From the NCBI GenBank assembly GCA_018343915.1, contig JABRWF010000002.1:3410001-3474000 (forward strand): a stretch of 64,000 nt of DNA, read 5' to 3'. Below the pieces are notes generated by a model, which saw only the letters and a program-made list of their open reading frames with translations, searched no databases and was not told the DNA's origin. This DNA comes from Agroathelia rolfsii (taxonomy: Eukaryota > Basidiomycota > Agaricomycetes > Amylocorticiales > Amylocorticiaceae). Of this stretch, positions 47,078-57,738 are shown in pieces (positions within the stretch are counted from its first letter, which is position 1; each line of letters opens with the position of its first letter). Made by a program: the position numbers and the translations under genes.

Positions 47078-49687
47078 AGGTGATAGTGGACAGAACTTTG
47101 TGAGATTATACCCTAGGGATGATGAAGGGATTATTCTAATCCTTGATTATTTTCGAGCCGATTTCATGATGAATCTTCTTTCTCAAGTTTCTCTCGGTTA
47201 CCTCTTCACAGACACGTAGCGTCGTAATGTTTTACGTCGGCGGACACACACTTCTTCTGCCCCACTCTTTCTTTTATTATTTGTGCTTCTTTTTTTTACT
47301 GACTGACAGTTTTCGCGTAATGAATGGACTGATCGATCGTCTTGTTGTTCTGCTTTCTTGTGTTCACTTTTCTTTTTGCTCTACATCTGTTTTCGCGCTG
47401 TGGTGTCTTCGTGTATATAGTTCATGGTCACATAGTATAACAAGCTAATTTCGGACAAAGCGCACTTTACAGACTGTTTACTCGATCCATCAACTGCGAT
47501 TAGTTTCCAATGTCGTCTCCAATGCTAATGTTCTATTTGACTCTTCGTTTGAAATTGAGTAATTTATAGTGTAATAGTCAAAATGCAATGACGCAAGTAC
47601 CCCCAAAAACTTGTCCAAAACCGAACTGAAGTGGAGATGTTACAAGCCAAGCCGTGGAATTATGTAGATACAACTGCATACATACCCAAGTTGAAATAAA
47701 TGCACGTATTGAATCAATGCTGCAGTGCTCAAACCTGTAATCGGAGCTTTTGAATGATATTTTCTATATCCCCGAAATGTGCTGCAAGTTTATGCTACAC
47801 GTGCATAACTAAATCCCGGACCTGCAACGCCGAAAGTGGAAGAAGAAGCTCTAACGCATGTACCCGTTCAGTCACAGAAGCCATCCGTTTGATCGCGGTT
47901 TTTTTTTGCCACTCTCCGTGACGGGAAGCGACCAGGTCCGTCAGTCCGAGCGAGGGTGGGGAGTTTCGGCAGAACAGCCAGAGTCGCTGATAAGGGCGCT
48001 GGTCCGGCTGCTTCTACCGTGAAGACGCGTGACGGTGCGAGTGGAAGGAAGCGGTGGTACATGCAGCGTGTTCAAGCTTTTTGCGTGAGCACGCCGTATA
48101 TGTAAGGCTTGGAAGAAGAAAAAAAGAGGGATTAAACAGCCGTAGTGAGTTTATGTGTTTGTATATGTCATCGGTGACCAATTTAATTACAAGACAGGCT
48201 ATAAGCTATTTGTAAGGAGCAAAGGGGAAGACGTTGTCACTTGATTTGATTTCCCCCTGTTTTTGAGTTTAGAAGATGGGCAATGAATTCAATTATTGTA
48301 CACATAGTAACACTCCCCACACCACCCTCGGAGCATCAATTTCTTTATTTATGTGTCAATACAAACACAATACATGTTTGCACGCAACTCTAAGTCCTCC
48401 AACTATACTATTTCTACAGTTCATTTATTGCCATCGGCAAAGCTATTCGTAAACTGGAAATGAAACCGAACAATATTTCCACTGGGAACGGGCTGGGGGA
48501 AATGACTTGGAGAAGGAACAAGAGAAAAAAAAAAGAGGGGAGTGGTGCTGTTCTGCCGTCTCCATCTCCCCTCCCTCGCGTGGAGCTGCCGCGCGTCCGA
48601 TGATCATTGTCACTCCTCCTTCCGTCGCCAAGAGGAGAAAAAGATGATGTTTCTCTCCCTTCCTTCCATCTTCTCCGCTCGGACCTTACCAAATGGCTGC
48701 ACAGCTGCTCAGAGAGGCTACTCCGCAAACACAGCTGAGCTTGAGTATTGTACCCCTTCAAGTTGCTCGTCACCGGCTTGTTAGTTGTGTGACCCTTCTT
48801 CATGGGATCATTATCGATTTCAAGGGTTGCTACTTTTTCTCATTTATATATACACGGCAAGATAGAGGATCCAACACCCCAGTTTTGGAAAATGGAGTCG
48901 CTTATATTGATTGCATAAAGCATTTTTACATCCATTATGTGATCAAGAGATGATGAGACATGGGGATATCGTCTCCCATGCGCATCTCCAAAGGGAAGGA
49001 TGCTGAACCAAATAAGCAAGAGACGCCTAATCGGGCCATCGGCCGGCCGCGGAGAGAAGAAAGAGTGAGCGGAGCAGGAGAGAGAAGAAAGAGTGAGCAC
49101 CTTCACCCTCCCCCAAGCCGTCGGCCATCCCATGGCTAACTGCCTGGCTGGTGTCCTTGCTACTGCTTCTCTTTGCCTCCCTCTGCATCCATCATAGCCA
49201 CTGTCAGCATATCTACTTGTTCTTGTTTGATCCAAATAAGGGGTGGTAGTGTGAAATAGTTAGGCAAGAGGAGAAGGGGCAAAAAGTATTAAGAGAAGAA
49301 TTTCTCTTTTTTTTCTGCTCCACCTTCTTAGGAGCATTCCCTGCCGTCCGTTTGGGCTATCGACACTGTTCCCTTCCCCGGGTGTCAGTGCTGCTACAGT
49401 ACCCTTTCCCATCACCCATCATCACCATCCATCATAAGTCACTTTCATTACACATTGTCATTGCTCAATCGTCGCGTGTTTTAATTGCTTGCCAACAACC
49501 CACCCCCCTCGGAACGGAATCCATTTCGTCCACCACCACCACCACCACCCATCCCTACTACCTACCCTGACCACGCACAGACCGGTTGAAAGCTGGCGTC
49601 GTCGACGGATAAAAAACATCTGATTCCGCTCTTCTTCGTTGATCCACCACCATCTCCACCACCGCCAACACCGCCGACAACCACAAC
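47078..49687. other. Long intergenic region and leader, gene-poor
   Basis: 2.6 kb without a supported gene. The first few hundred bases are the 3' flank of the channel gene. Between 48.4 and 49.1 kb purine- and pyrimidine-rich stretches alternate; an 18-nt direct repeat (AGAGAAGAAAGAGTGAGC) occurs at 49053 and again at 49081. From about 49320 to 49680 the plus strand is CT- and CCACCACC-rich, the usual look of a long promoter or 5' leader in basidiomycetes, leading into the ORF at 49688. ORFs at 48803-48414 (minus) and 48542-48784 lack motifs. Confidence 0.5.
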
Positions 49688-50113
49688 ATGATGTCTGATG
49701 TGTCCAAATCGCCCGCCATCACCAGCACCAGTGTTGGCAGTGCCCATGCAGCTACTACAGTGGCATTCATGGCAGCAAGCAGCATCCCACATGACGAAGA
49801 TCCGTTTGTGGCCTACTCGCGCTCGCTGCACAGGTATACGCTCTACCTCTGGACCGAGTCGCGCCGGCAGGCGGAGGAAAAGGCTCGTGCGAAGCGGCTG
49901 CGCCGTGAGCGCGAGTTGGAGTCACGCAGGAGGAACCTTTTGATATCGTCCTTACCTGGCTCTTCCGCATCGTCGTCGTCGTCCTCTTCGTCGTCGTCGT
50001 CATCGTCATCGTCATCGTCGGCAGCGCATGGGCCAAATGTCCCTAGTCCAACACTGCCGCCGACGCAGCAGCAAACACCATCTCCAACCTGCTCTCCGAA
50101 GCACCGTGGGTAG
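49688..50113 (+). CDS. Small protein with charged helix and poly-serine tract
   Basis: Uninterrupted 141-aa ORF starting ATGATG after a long CT-rich leader. The segment HDEDPFVAYSRSLHRYTLYLW (about residues 34-54) is followed by a strongly basic/acidic helix (TESRRQAEEKARAKRLRRERELESRRR). Then comes a run of about 18 serines encoded mostly by TCG/TCA/TCC repeats, and a Pro/Thr/Ser tail. No catalytic domain. The DPF.AYSRSLH.YTL.LW block looks like a conserved folded element and argues that this is a real gene. A possible donor (GTGGGT) just before the stop leaves open further exons downstream. Function unknown. Confidence 0.55.
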   Translation: MMSDVSKSPAITSTSVGSAHAATTVAFMAASSIPHDEDPFVAYSRSLHRYTLYLWTESRRQAEEKARAKRLRRERELESRRRNLLISSLPGSSASSSSSSSSSSSSSSSSSAAHGPNVPSPTLPPTQQQTPSPTCSPKHRG

Positions 50114-51892
50114 ATCCGGTGGCGGCTCGGCGTGTAGGACGTAATAGAAGCATCATAATGTTAAGGTCTCTCCTCTTTCCTATGGTATGTCTGCATTCTG
50201 TGCAATCGTCAGTGACTCGTGAACGAAAACTTGAGACTGACCTCGTCTCTCTTTTCCTCCCTCCGTATAGAACCGCCACGATCGTATCTATTTCTGCATC
50301 AACAACATCATCCCTTTTCATTAATCATCTTTTCCATGCATGAACACCCATGAAAACACTCTCATTCATCCCATCTCATCCCTGGCTCGGAACATGACAC
50401 CACCACACCTTTTTTTTCCATCTCCCTTATCTTGAATACCCACCTCAGCATTTACGCCCTGTTTCTTCTTGATCACTTACCCATACACCTCCAATATGGT
50501 AATCTCCATTATCACTGGTCTGTTTCCCTCTTCGTTCTTGTTGCGCGGGATGGCATCGATGCCGGCGATGATGGACTTTTACACACCTCTTCGCTCTCGG
50601 CATGATCCTCTAGGTATCCATTTATGGATCAGGGGCGATGGCCATCTGCGCAATGCGTCCCATCACCTTTTCACCTTTCTTTTTTTCTTGACGTTCTCCT
50701 CCCATCGCCGCGTCATCCCTCTTTTACCTATATTATATTCGCTTCATTTTATATTCTTCTCTATCTCCCCTCTCGTATTCTGTCTAGTAGTTTATTATTT
50801 CTTTCTTCTTTTTGAGATATATACAAACCACTCACATGTATGCATGTAATTGTTATCGAGTTCATCCATAGTTTCTTATGTCCATCTGAGTAATCAACAT
50901 GTGTATAGTTTTTTTTTTTTTTTTTCTTTTTCTGTTTTTCTATTCAGGATGTGAAGTGTGCTTTTTGACGTGAAAAGAAATGCTCGAGACAGAGTCCCCG
51001 GAAACAAGAGGCCACCAGACTAAAGACAAGTCTATCCGTTCTCAGCGCAGACCTCTCTCTTTCTCGCTGGATGCTCATTTGTAACTTGTCGGGATCGATA
51101 AACAAAAAGAATTAAATGCCAGTGCAGCCTCAGATCTTCGCCCCAGTACTTGTTCCGAACAAGCCCAAGCCTCGGTTTCGGAAACTCGGCTAAGCTGGTC
51201 TGGTTCAAGGACTAACAAACAACGTATAGCATTGACCAGTCAGGCAGAGTGAAAGAGACAAGACACGAAGCCCAATAGGTCATTGAGGAGGACGACGGCG
51301 GGGAGCCCAGGGCCAGGCTGGTGATGGGCGAGGACGGCTGATTTATATATAACGGCAGCAATGTTTCCCTTGGCTGCTGATTATATGTCTTTTCTTTCTC
51401 TTTCCACTCTCGTTCTCGCGCGCTCTCTCTCTCTCTCTCTTTGTCGTCTCTTTGGCCCTGGCCCAGGCCTATAGCCCCAGCCAGCCCCCGGACGATCTGG
51501 GCCCTCCATCTCATTTCTTGGAGCTCTGATTGGCCAAGTGGTGTATAGCCACGCCGCGTGTCTGCGTAGGCTGCCCGCATGTTGCTGTTTGCGTAAACTT
51601 ATCCCGCTTGATTCCGGTTTTTGCCGTGGGCCATGCGTGCCCCATCTACAACCCGGCGCTTTGCGGGGTTGTTGGGTTTTTTTATTTTTTTATTTTTTAT
51701 TTTTTTTAGTTTCAAATTTTTGCTGGGACTGCGGCTGCAGATTGCGAAATGTTTATAAATAAATGAGATTAAAATAAATAAATAAATAACGACGTGTGAA
51801 TTAAGGTTGGTACAATCAGCGGCCGTAATAATAATCTCTTTACTGAAAGCATAAATAAAATAAAATAAAAAAAGGTAGATATATTCGTGTAC
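50114..51892. other. Long non-coding stretch, pyrimidine- and AT-rich
   Basis: 1.8 kb with no recognised gene; plausible long 3' UTR of the preceding gene at the start, then intergenic. Holds an 18-nt T-run near 50909, a CT microsatellite at about 51421-51441, a T-rich tract around 51675-51715 and AAATAAATAAATA repeats near 51760-51790. An open frame at 50469-50849 has no motif support. Confidence 0.5.
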
Positions 51893-52146
51893 TCATGTCC
51901 GTTCGATAAATTCTTCTTGACCATCATTGTGGAGGACAAAAACTTGTTTGGGTTTCACCCATAGCACTGCGTCTTCCTCGTTTACCACGGATGATGGAGG
52001 GCCTTCCGAGCATTGCTGATTTAGGTAGTTTTGTTGCCCCCTTGTTCGTACTAGCCACAACGATACCAAATCTGTTAAGCTTTTAAGTGGGACAGCACAC
52101 GATACGATTTTTCATTGTGTATAGCTACATTTTTGCTCAACATGGA
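51893..52146 (-). pseudogene. Decayed copy of the small MGCxSS protein gene
   Basis: About 255 nt strongly similar to the intact gene at 56831-57088 on the same strand (shared blocks such as NEKSY.VLSH.KA, CCTAAATCAGCAA, VNEEDA, KPKQVFVLHNDGQ). It has lost the MGC start, carries TAA at 52077-52075 where the intact gene has CAA Gln, and has a 2-nt length difference shortly after that breaks the frame. Together with the intact copy it flanks the endopolygalacturonase gene, pointing to a local duplication. Confidence 0.75.
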
Positions 52147-52659
52147 TATGTGGCTTTCGTCAGTAGCTTTTACTACAATCCAGAAATTGTAAGTTCCACA
52201 AAAACAAAATATGAGAGATGGAGAATATAAAAATAGTGGTAGTAATAAAATCCAATATGACAAGTAGGCCTTCGGGCTCCGAAGGAGACAACACCACTGG
52301 AAGGAGTTTCATGATATTAGTGAATTGTTCATTTCAAGTTGGTGTCAACCCGAGCATAACATCAGGAATGCACAAATGTCACCGTACATGGCACCACCCA
52401 TAACAGGGTCTCTTGTTTTTTCTCCTACGGGACTTGGTATTTTGCATGCCAGTGAACTCAGACACTTGTCAAGATACTAGAATTCGGGATTGATTTATGG
52501 AAGTTCCTATTCGTTTATGATTTACATTAAAGCGAGAATATTATAAGTCCATAGTACTGCCTCAACAATAACCAAGAGCCCTAGTCCAAAGAAACCGACA
52601 GGAGAGAAAGAGTGTTTTCATCACTATGCAGAGTAGTGGGATTCAAGTCCTTTGATCAT
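52147..52659. other. Intergenic region, no gene seen
   Basis: About 510 nt between the pseudogene and the 3' end of the endopolygalacturonase gene. No motif-bearing ORF. Confidence 0.5.
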
Positions 52660-54601
52660 CTAGCCAACAGTGTATCCGCTGATACTCTTGTAGTCTTATG
52701 AAGAAAAACAACGGCGAGTCAGAGAGGATGTAAAATTGAAGACATTATGGAACGTACTAGAGGAACCAGCATTTCCACCGCTAGTCTTAAGGCCAGACCA
52801 ATTCCAGGTGCCTGTGCATTTACTGCCGCAGAGAACGTATACTTCTGTAGCACCTGATTCGACTGAAATGGTATTCGTTCCTGAGAATGTGACGGGGCCC
52901 AACTGGTTAAAAGAAAAACAACGTTATCAGCTTAAATCGCCTGCTACAGTCGCCCCGTAACTAAGCTCGACAAAAGAGGTGAAATTTACCGTAACACCAT
53001 TACTAGCTGTAGTAGGCTCTGTTCCTGTGTTCTCGTAATTCTGTTGAATGACGACACCGTAGTCCGTGATACCTATGACAGAAAGAAAGTGTAAACAAAA
53101 GAAGCCAGTGTCTTACTACAGTACCACTAACCCGAGATGGTGTTTCCGGTGTAGGTGACATCCGTAACCGACGCATCTGTCGCACCATATGTCGTCTTGA
53201 TGCGCAGCCCGTTTGAGGAGGATTTAACAGTGTTATCAGAGACGGTCACTCCGCTAACAGTCTTTCCGGTGACGATGGAGCCGATGGATATTCCGTGACC
53301 TAAATTATGGGCAATTCTTAATGACGATGCATAGAAAGCTATTCAGGTATCTAACATACCTCCAGAGCACTGGTTGTTGGAGAAGTTGATGTTAGATCCC
53401 GAGTTGATGGCCTAATACAAGGTAGTTAATGGCAATTTAAGGATTTTTTCTTTGTTTTGTGCCCAAGTAGGACTAACCAAGCAATCATCCTGGTTCTCGC
53501 AAATACTTCCAGTGATGGTCACGTCGGAGGCAGAAACATCGAAACAATCGGTCTGTAGTACAGTTAGCTTAATTTATCCTAATAGCCCCTCGCAATTTTG
53601 ACTGCTAATGAGACATACATTGTGACCGAGAGACGCCCCTGCAGACTTTGAAAAAGATTTAGCAATGAAGTAAAGAAGATATAAAACTTGAAATACATAC
53701 GTTATTAATAGTGACACCGGAAACCTTGAATTCTGGACAAGCCGATGAGCAATGTCAGAAGGAACTATAGAGGGAAATCATAACGCACCGGCAGTATTGC
53801 CAACGCTAATCGCTTGAGCGGGGCTCTGCCAAACAAAAATGTTAGGATGTGAAATCTTCAGGATGATGATGCGCTCGTATGCTCACGTTGAGAACCGTCT
53901 TTTCAATAGAAAAAACACTCAGATAACTTGTATCCCAAAGATTTGTTTATTTAAAACTTACAACATCGTTAAACGATCCTCCACCATTTACAATCTTCAC
54001 CATGGGATGAGGCTTGGTGACACCACCGTCTGTACCCTTACCGTCCCAATATTTGGCGCCAAGGCTAGAGCGAATTAGGTTAGTGCCACATCATGTATAT
54101 CACAGATCATGCGTTACCCACCCATTGAGAGTGTTACCATTACCATTGAAGGTGAAGGTACCGCTCGAGCTTGCGGTGCCAATCTCAAAGAGAGGGCCAG
54201 ACCAATTTTCATAACCAAACGTGACTTCTCCCTCCAGATTGACGACGGTGCCATCGGCCAACCCAGCTAAAAAAGAGAAGGGCAATTTTTAATTGCTTTG
54301 CATTTTTATCAGCTTTGAGTTGGCATGTCTTACAAAGGTCAAGCGTTTTTCCAGCAGTCATCGTGAATGAGTTGATACTTAAATTGCTTCATTGAGTGCG
54401 CAGCCGGTAGCTTTCAGAAATAAACACGTACTTGATGGTGGTGCATGCCAAGTTTGCGGTAGTGATATCAGAGGGTGAGCTTATAGTCGCTGTGCAGCGC
54501 TTGCCAACGTTACGTTCCTCAACGGATGGAGTAGGCGTAGCGTAGACTGAAAGAACGGAAGCAAGAGCGATCGCTCCAACAAGAGTAGAGGTACGAATCA
54601 T
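52660..54601 (-). CDS. Secreted endopolygalacturonase, GH28
   Basis: Secreted enzyme that hydrolyses internal alpha-1,4 bonds of polygalacturonic acid (pectin), EC 3.2.1.15. About 13 short exons on the minus strand from ATG 54601 to TAG 52660-52662, about 374 aa. Signal peptide in the first ~21 residues (LVGAIALASVLSVYATP), then a propeptide-like ERNVGKR dibasic site. Right-handed beta-helix landmarks in order: TFNGNGNTLNG, GAKYWDGKGTDGGVTKPHPM, SAGASLGHN joined to TDCFDVSASDV (catalytic NTD, split by an intron between N and T), CENQDDC (catalytic DD), GHGISIGS (catalytic His) and NGLRIKT (substrate-binding RIK), then YGVVIQQNYEN and CTGTWNWSGL. The tiny last exon (52694-52660) encodes YKSISGYTVG. 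All active-site residues are present, so probably functional. Confidence 0.92.
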
Positions 54602-56239
54602 GGTACAAATAATCGCTGGAGATAACAAGACAAGACAGGAAAGATGGGATCGAGTGGATGCTTCTGCTGGCCGTTAGTGAATCATGATTGTACAGCTTTT
54701 ATACCTGGCGTCCAACTTGGAAGCATACTCATCATCACGGGAAGGTTGGACGGTCCGCTTAACAACTGCACTCGTAAGGGGGAGTTAATTGCAAGAAGGA
54801 TAAACATAGATATACGGCATGCTTTGCAGGAAGCAACAAGCGGAAAAATCTACGCGATAACTCACGAAGTGAGCTTCAGGTGATATACGAGATGTCGAGA
54901 GATAGTAATCCTTTTACCGCGACGTCGGATGAACCAGGCCGGTTTGAATTTGCAGCGGACTGTGCGTAGGAATAATCTGAAAATACTCTATTGAGTCTCT
55001 GTCAGATCACATGCAAATCCCTTGGTCAGCACGCAGAAACAGTCCATCATAACAGATCTAAGACTTTTGTTTCGAATGACGAGCGAGGCGTTTGAAGAGC
55101 AATATCATCAACTCGTATCCAGGTCCATTCAAAATAAATCATCTGCCGTTCTAAAATAAACTAACCCCGCTAATACGCAAGTAGAGTTTCCAAAGTAAGG
55201 CTTTACGTACGAAAGAAAAATGAAACCTGGCTCGGGAGTTTTGGCCTAGAATACTAAAAGATCAGCATCGATCAGTGCGAGCCAACTCCGCAGGATTTGA
55301 TTCAACGCTTAACGTTACTTGCATGTGGCGGTTGTTCCGCTCGACTACTGCGGCCGTCAGGATGACGTGGATAGCCCCCGGTCATTGGCAGAGATATTCC
55401 GAGCAATGATCTCAGTAATAGCACAATACAAAATAAAAATCAAACGAAACAGCTTGCATGGATTATACCTTCAGTTCAAAGCTTCATTGTTTAACCGTTG
55501 TATAGTTATAGAATGAATGACATTCATGAAGTGTAGGGTTGAAGTATCCAGGGACTTAGGGAGACATGCAGCAACTCAATACGCACATCCACGTGCACGT
55601 AAAAATGTCTTTTTTTGGCTGTCCCAAACTGCGAGGATCCGGGTTAGAATGAGAACGGAAATGACGAATCCGAGTTTCATGTCCTTACACACTTGTCACG
55701 TGGCAGCTGACATTGCGGAAAATGACTGGATCAAAAAATGAGTATGAGCAGTCCGGTCGGTCGGGTCTTTCTGTTGTTTGTTCGTATACGCTTCAAGGTT
55801 CAAGGTGCGTTGAGGAAATCGGAAATCAGCCTAAAGCGGAACCATTTTGGCTGAGGACCCCCCGCGCGATTTGGAATTTTCGCGCGCATCAACCCCATCG
55901 TCGGCCTCGCTGCCATATTTCCTCATTGTCAACCCCCTAAGTAGCTCGTAAACAGCACATTATCAACTCTGCAAACACGGAACAGCCGGTTGGATGTGCT
56001 ATTAGTAGTACTAGACATAGCGTGAACACCTATAGATCTGAAATTGCATCGAGCTTCATTGAAGATCGTCAATGACTGCCAATAAATCAAAGCCGCCTGC
56101 TTCAAGCAAGCGGGCGTTAGGCCTTACGAGTGAAGGAATAGGATGGAATAATACATCCCCCAAATGCGGATATTTTGACGTTGCGCAGGCAAGTGGCAGA
56201 CTGTGGAAGATGCTGCCGCTACTATGTCATCAGACTCAA
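54602..56239. other. Intergenic region upstream of the endopolygalacturonase
   Basis: 1.6 kb. The part next to 54602 is the promoter of the pectinase gene. ORFs at 55319, 55517, 55713 and 56072 on the plus strand were considered; none has a recognisable family, conserved motif or convincing splice structure. Confidence 0.5.
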
Positions 56240-56640
56240 CCTCATGGTGTTTCTTTAGAACCCAGAGGGGCCTTAGATAGTCGTCAGCACAATTTTGTCA
56301 CATGCCAAGGCGCTTGATAGGCTCAACAAGCCAATCTATATTTCTGGTTCCTTTGAATTCAATTATCCCGTTACCTCTAACCCCTATGGTATTTCTTTGG
56401 CGTTGTTCTTCACTGAGTCTTCAGGGTTTAGAAGGGCTTTAGGGAACCCTTATGACACTGTCACACGTTGAAGAGCCTGAGCAGTAAGTTTAGCAGGTCA
56501 ATCTGTATTGTCGATTCCTTCGATTCAGTTACCCCATTACTTCTACTTCTGAACCTCTGTGGTATTTCTCTGGCGTTTCTTCGGCGCTTAGGGGTGCTTA
56601 GGACACTTTGTCAAATGCTATGAAACTTGGGCGGCTGACT
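56240..56640. repeat. Degenerate tandem repeat, unit about 165-180 nt
   Basis: Two diverged units and part of a third follow each other. Shared blocks include CAATCTATATTTCTGGTTCCTT / CAATCTGTATTGTCGATTCCTT, GGTATTTCTTTGGCGTTGTT / GGTATTTCTCTGGCGTTTCTT and GTCACATGCCAAGGCGCTTG / GTCACACGTTGAAGAGCCTG, spaced by about 165-180 nt. Not coding in any frame across units. Possibly a minisatellite or remnant of a transposable element; origin unclear. Confidence 0.55.
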
Positions 56641-56830
56641 TGGTGAAGTGATTTGCACAATGACTGGGACAGGGCGCTGAGAAGGGCAGCAAAAATGTGA
56701 ATGAGATATTGCAGGTGAAAGTTTTACAGAATCTTTCGACGGACGTATAACTAGGAGCGTACAGGAGAGGGTCCTTCATGTCTTCACTGCAAGCAGCAAA
56801 AAAAAGATAGGTGCATTCATGTAGTACTAC

Positions 56831-57088
56831 TCATGTCCGTTTGATAAATTCTCCTTGACCATCATTGTGAAGGACAAAAACTTGTTTTGGTTTCACCCAC
56901 GGCGCTGCGTCTTCCTCATTTACTACGGGTGATGGAGGGCCTTTCGGGCGTTGTTGATTTAGGTAGTTTTGTCGCTCCCCGTTCAAAATGTCACAACGAT
57001 ACCGAATCTGTTGAGCTTTTGAGTGGGGTAGCATACCATAGGATTTTTCATTGTCTATAGCCGAATCTTTGCTAGAAACACAACCCAT
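56831..57088 (-). CDS. Small protein with N-terminal myristoylation/palmitoylation motif
   Basis: 85-aa uninterrupted ORF beginning MGCVSSKDSA. Gly2, Cys3 and Ser6 fit the N-myristoylation consensus with an adjacent palmitoylation cysteine, as at the N-termini of many membrane-anchored signalling proteins, so it is probably tethered to a membrane. The body contains NEKSYGMLPHSKAQQIRYRC, a Gln/Asn/Pro-rich middle (NYLNQQRPKGPPSP) and a C-terminal VKPKQVFVLHNDGQGEFI. No recognised domain. A second, broken copy lies at 51893-52146. That the copy keeps much of its protein similarity supports a real gene. Role unknown. Confidence 0.6.
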   Translation of the reverse strand: MGCVSSKDSAIDNEKSYGMLPHSKAQQIRYRCDILNGERQNYLNQQRPKGPPSPVVNEEDAAPWVKPKQVFVLHNDGQGEFIKRT

Positions 57089-57738
57089 GATGCCGGAGGA
57101 TAGAAATCTGTAAAGGCTGCTGTTGAGTGTTGGCTATACAAGTAATAGTCTCGAAACATAATATCATATTCACGATGTACGTGTAGCCGAATCTGAGTCT
57201 CAAAGGCCGAAGAATGATAGCAGCCCGAGTGGACGCCAACTCCGAGTATCAAGGCAGAGGATAGGCAGGGACTAGTGCCATAACTTGAATATGAGGCCCA
57301 CTTATGGCATGAGGGTTTTTGAGTTTGATCTCAGGCTGATTGAAGAGTCTTCAACTACGATGAGATGGCGACGGTCGTAAGCCAAGTAATATCAATCACA
57401 ACTTGATGGCTGAAGAGCTAGCCGATCATTATATTATAAATTATGGACTGCAATTGCAAAACATGGCGACATTTGCGAATAGATGAGCTGGCGGTTTAGA
57501 TCAATAATAAAAAAATAATGTGTCATGATTATCGTTGTTGACGGTGAACCCACAAATGACGTGATGGAAGTGACGAGAAGAATCGGGGTAGAATCTTCCG
57601 CCGGCTGCATGACGCATTGGATTACCGGCCATTGGCCTCTTTCTCATCCGACTACTAATTACACTCCTCCACACTTCATTCATATTCTACAATCATCATC
57701 TCTTACTCTCCAGCTATCATCGCCAGTAAAAACTAAAG
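57089..57738. promoter_or_regulatory. Divergent intergenic region
   Basis: 650 nt between the minus-strand small protein gene and the plus-strand GHITM gene; must hold both promoters. The last ~70 nt are CT-rich (leader of the GHITM gene). No specific binding site claimed. Confidence 0.45.

Noticed and set aside
48414..48803. Minus-strand ORF of 129 codons in the gene-poor stretch
   Set aside because: Composition follows the purine/pyrimidine-rich sequence (Arg/Ser/Pro runs); no motif.
50469..50849. 126-codon plus-strand ORF
   Set aside because: Hydrophobic and Phe-rich because the region is T-rich; no family, no initiation context, probably untranslated or intergenic.
55319..56317. Four consecutive plus-strand ORFs read as one multi-exon gene
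   Set aside because: No shared homology, no donor/acceptor pairs that join them in phase, and the last runs into the tandem repeat.
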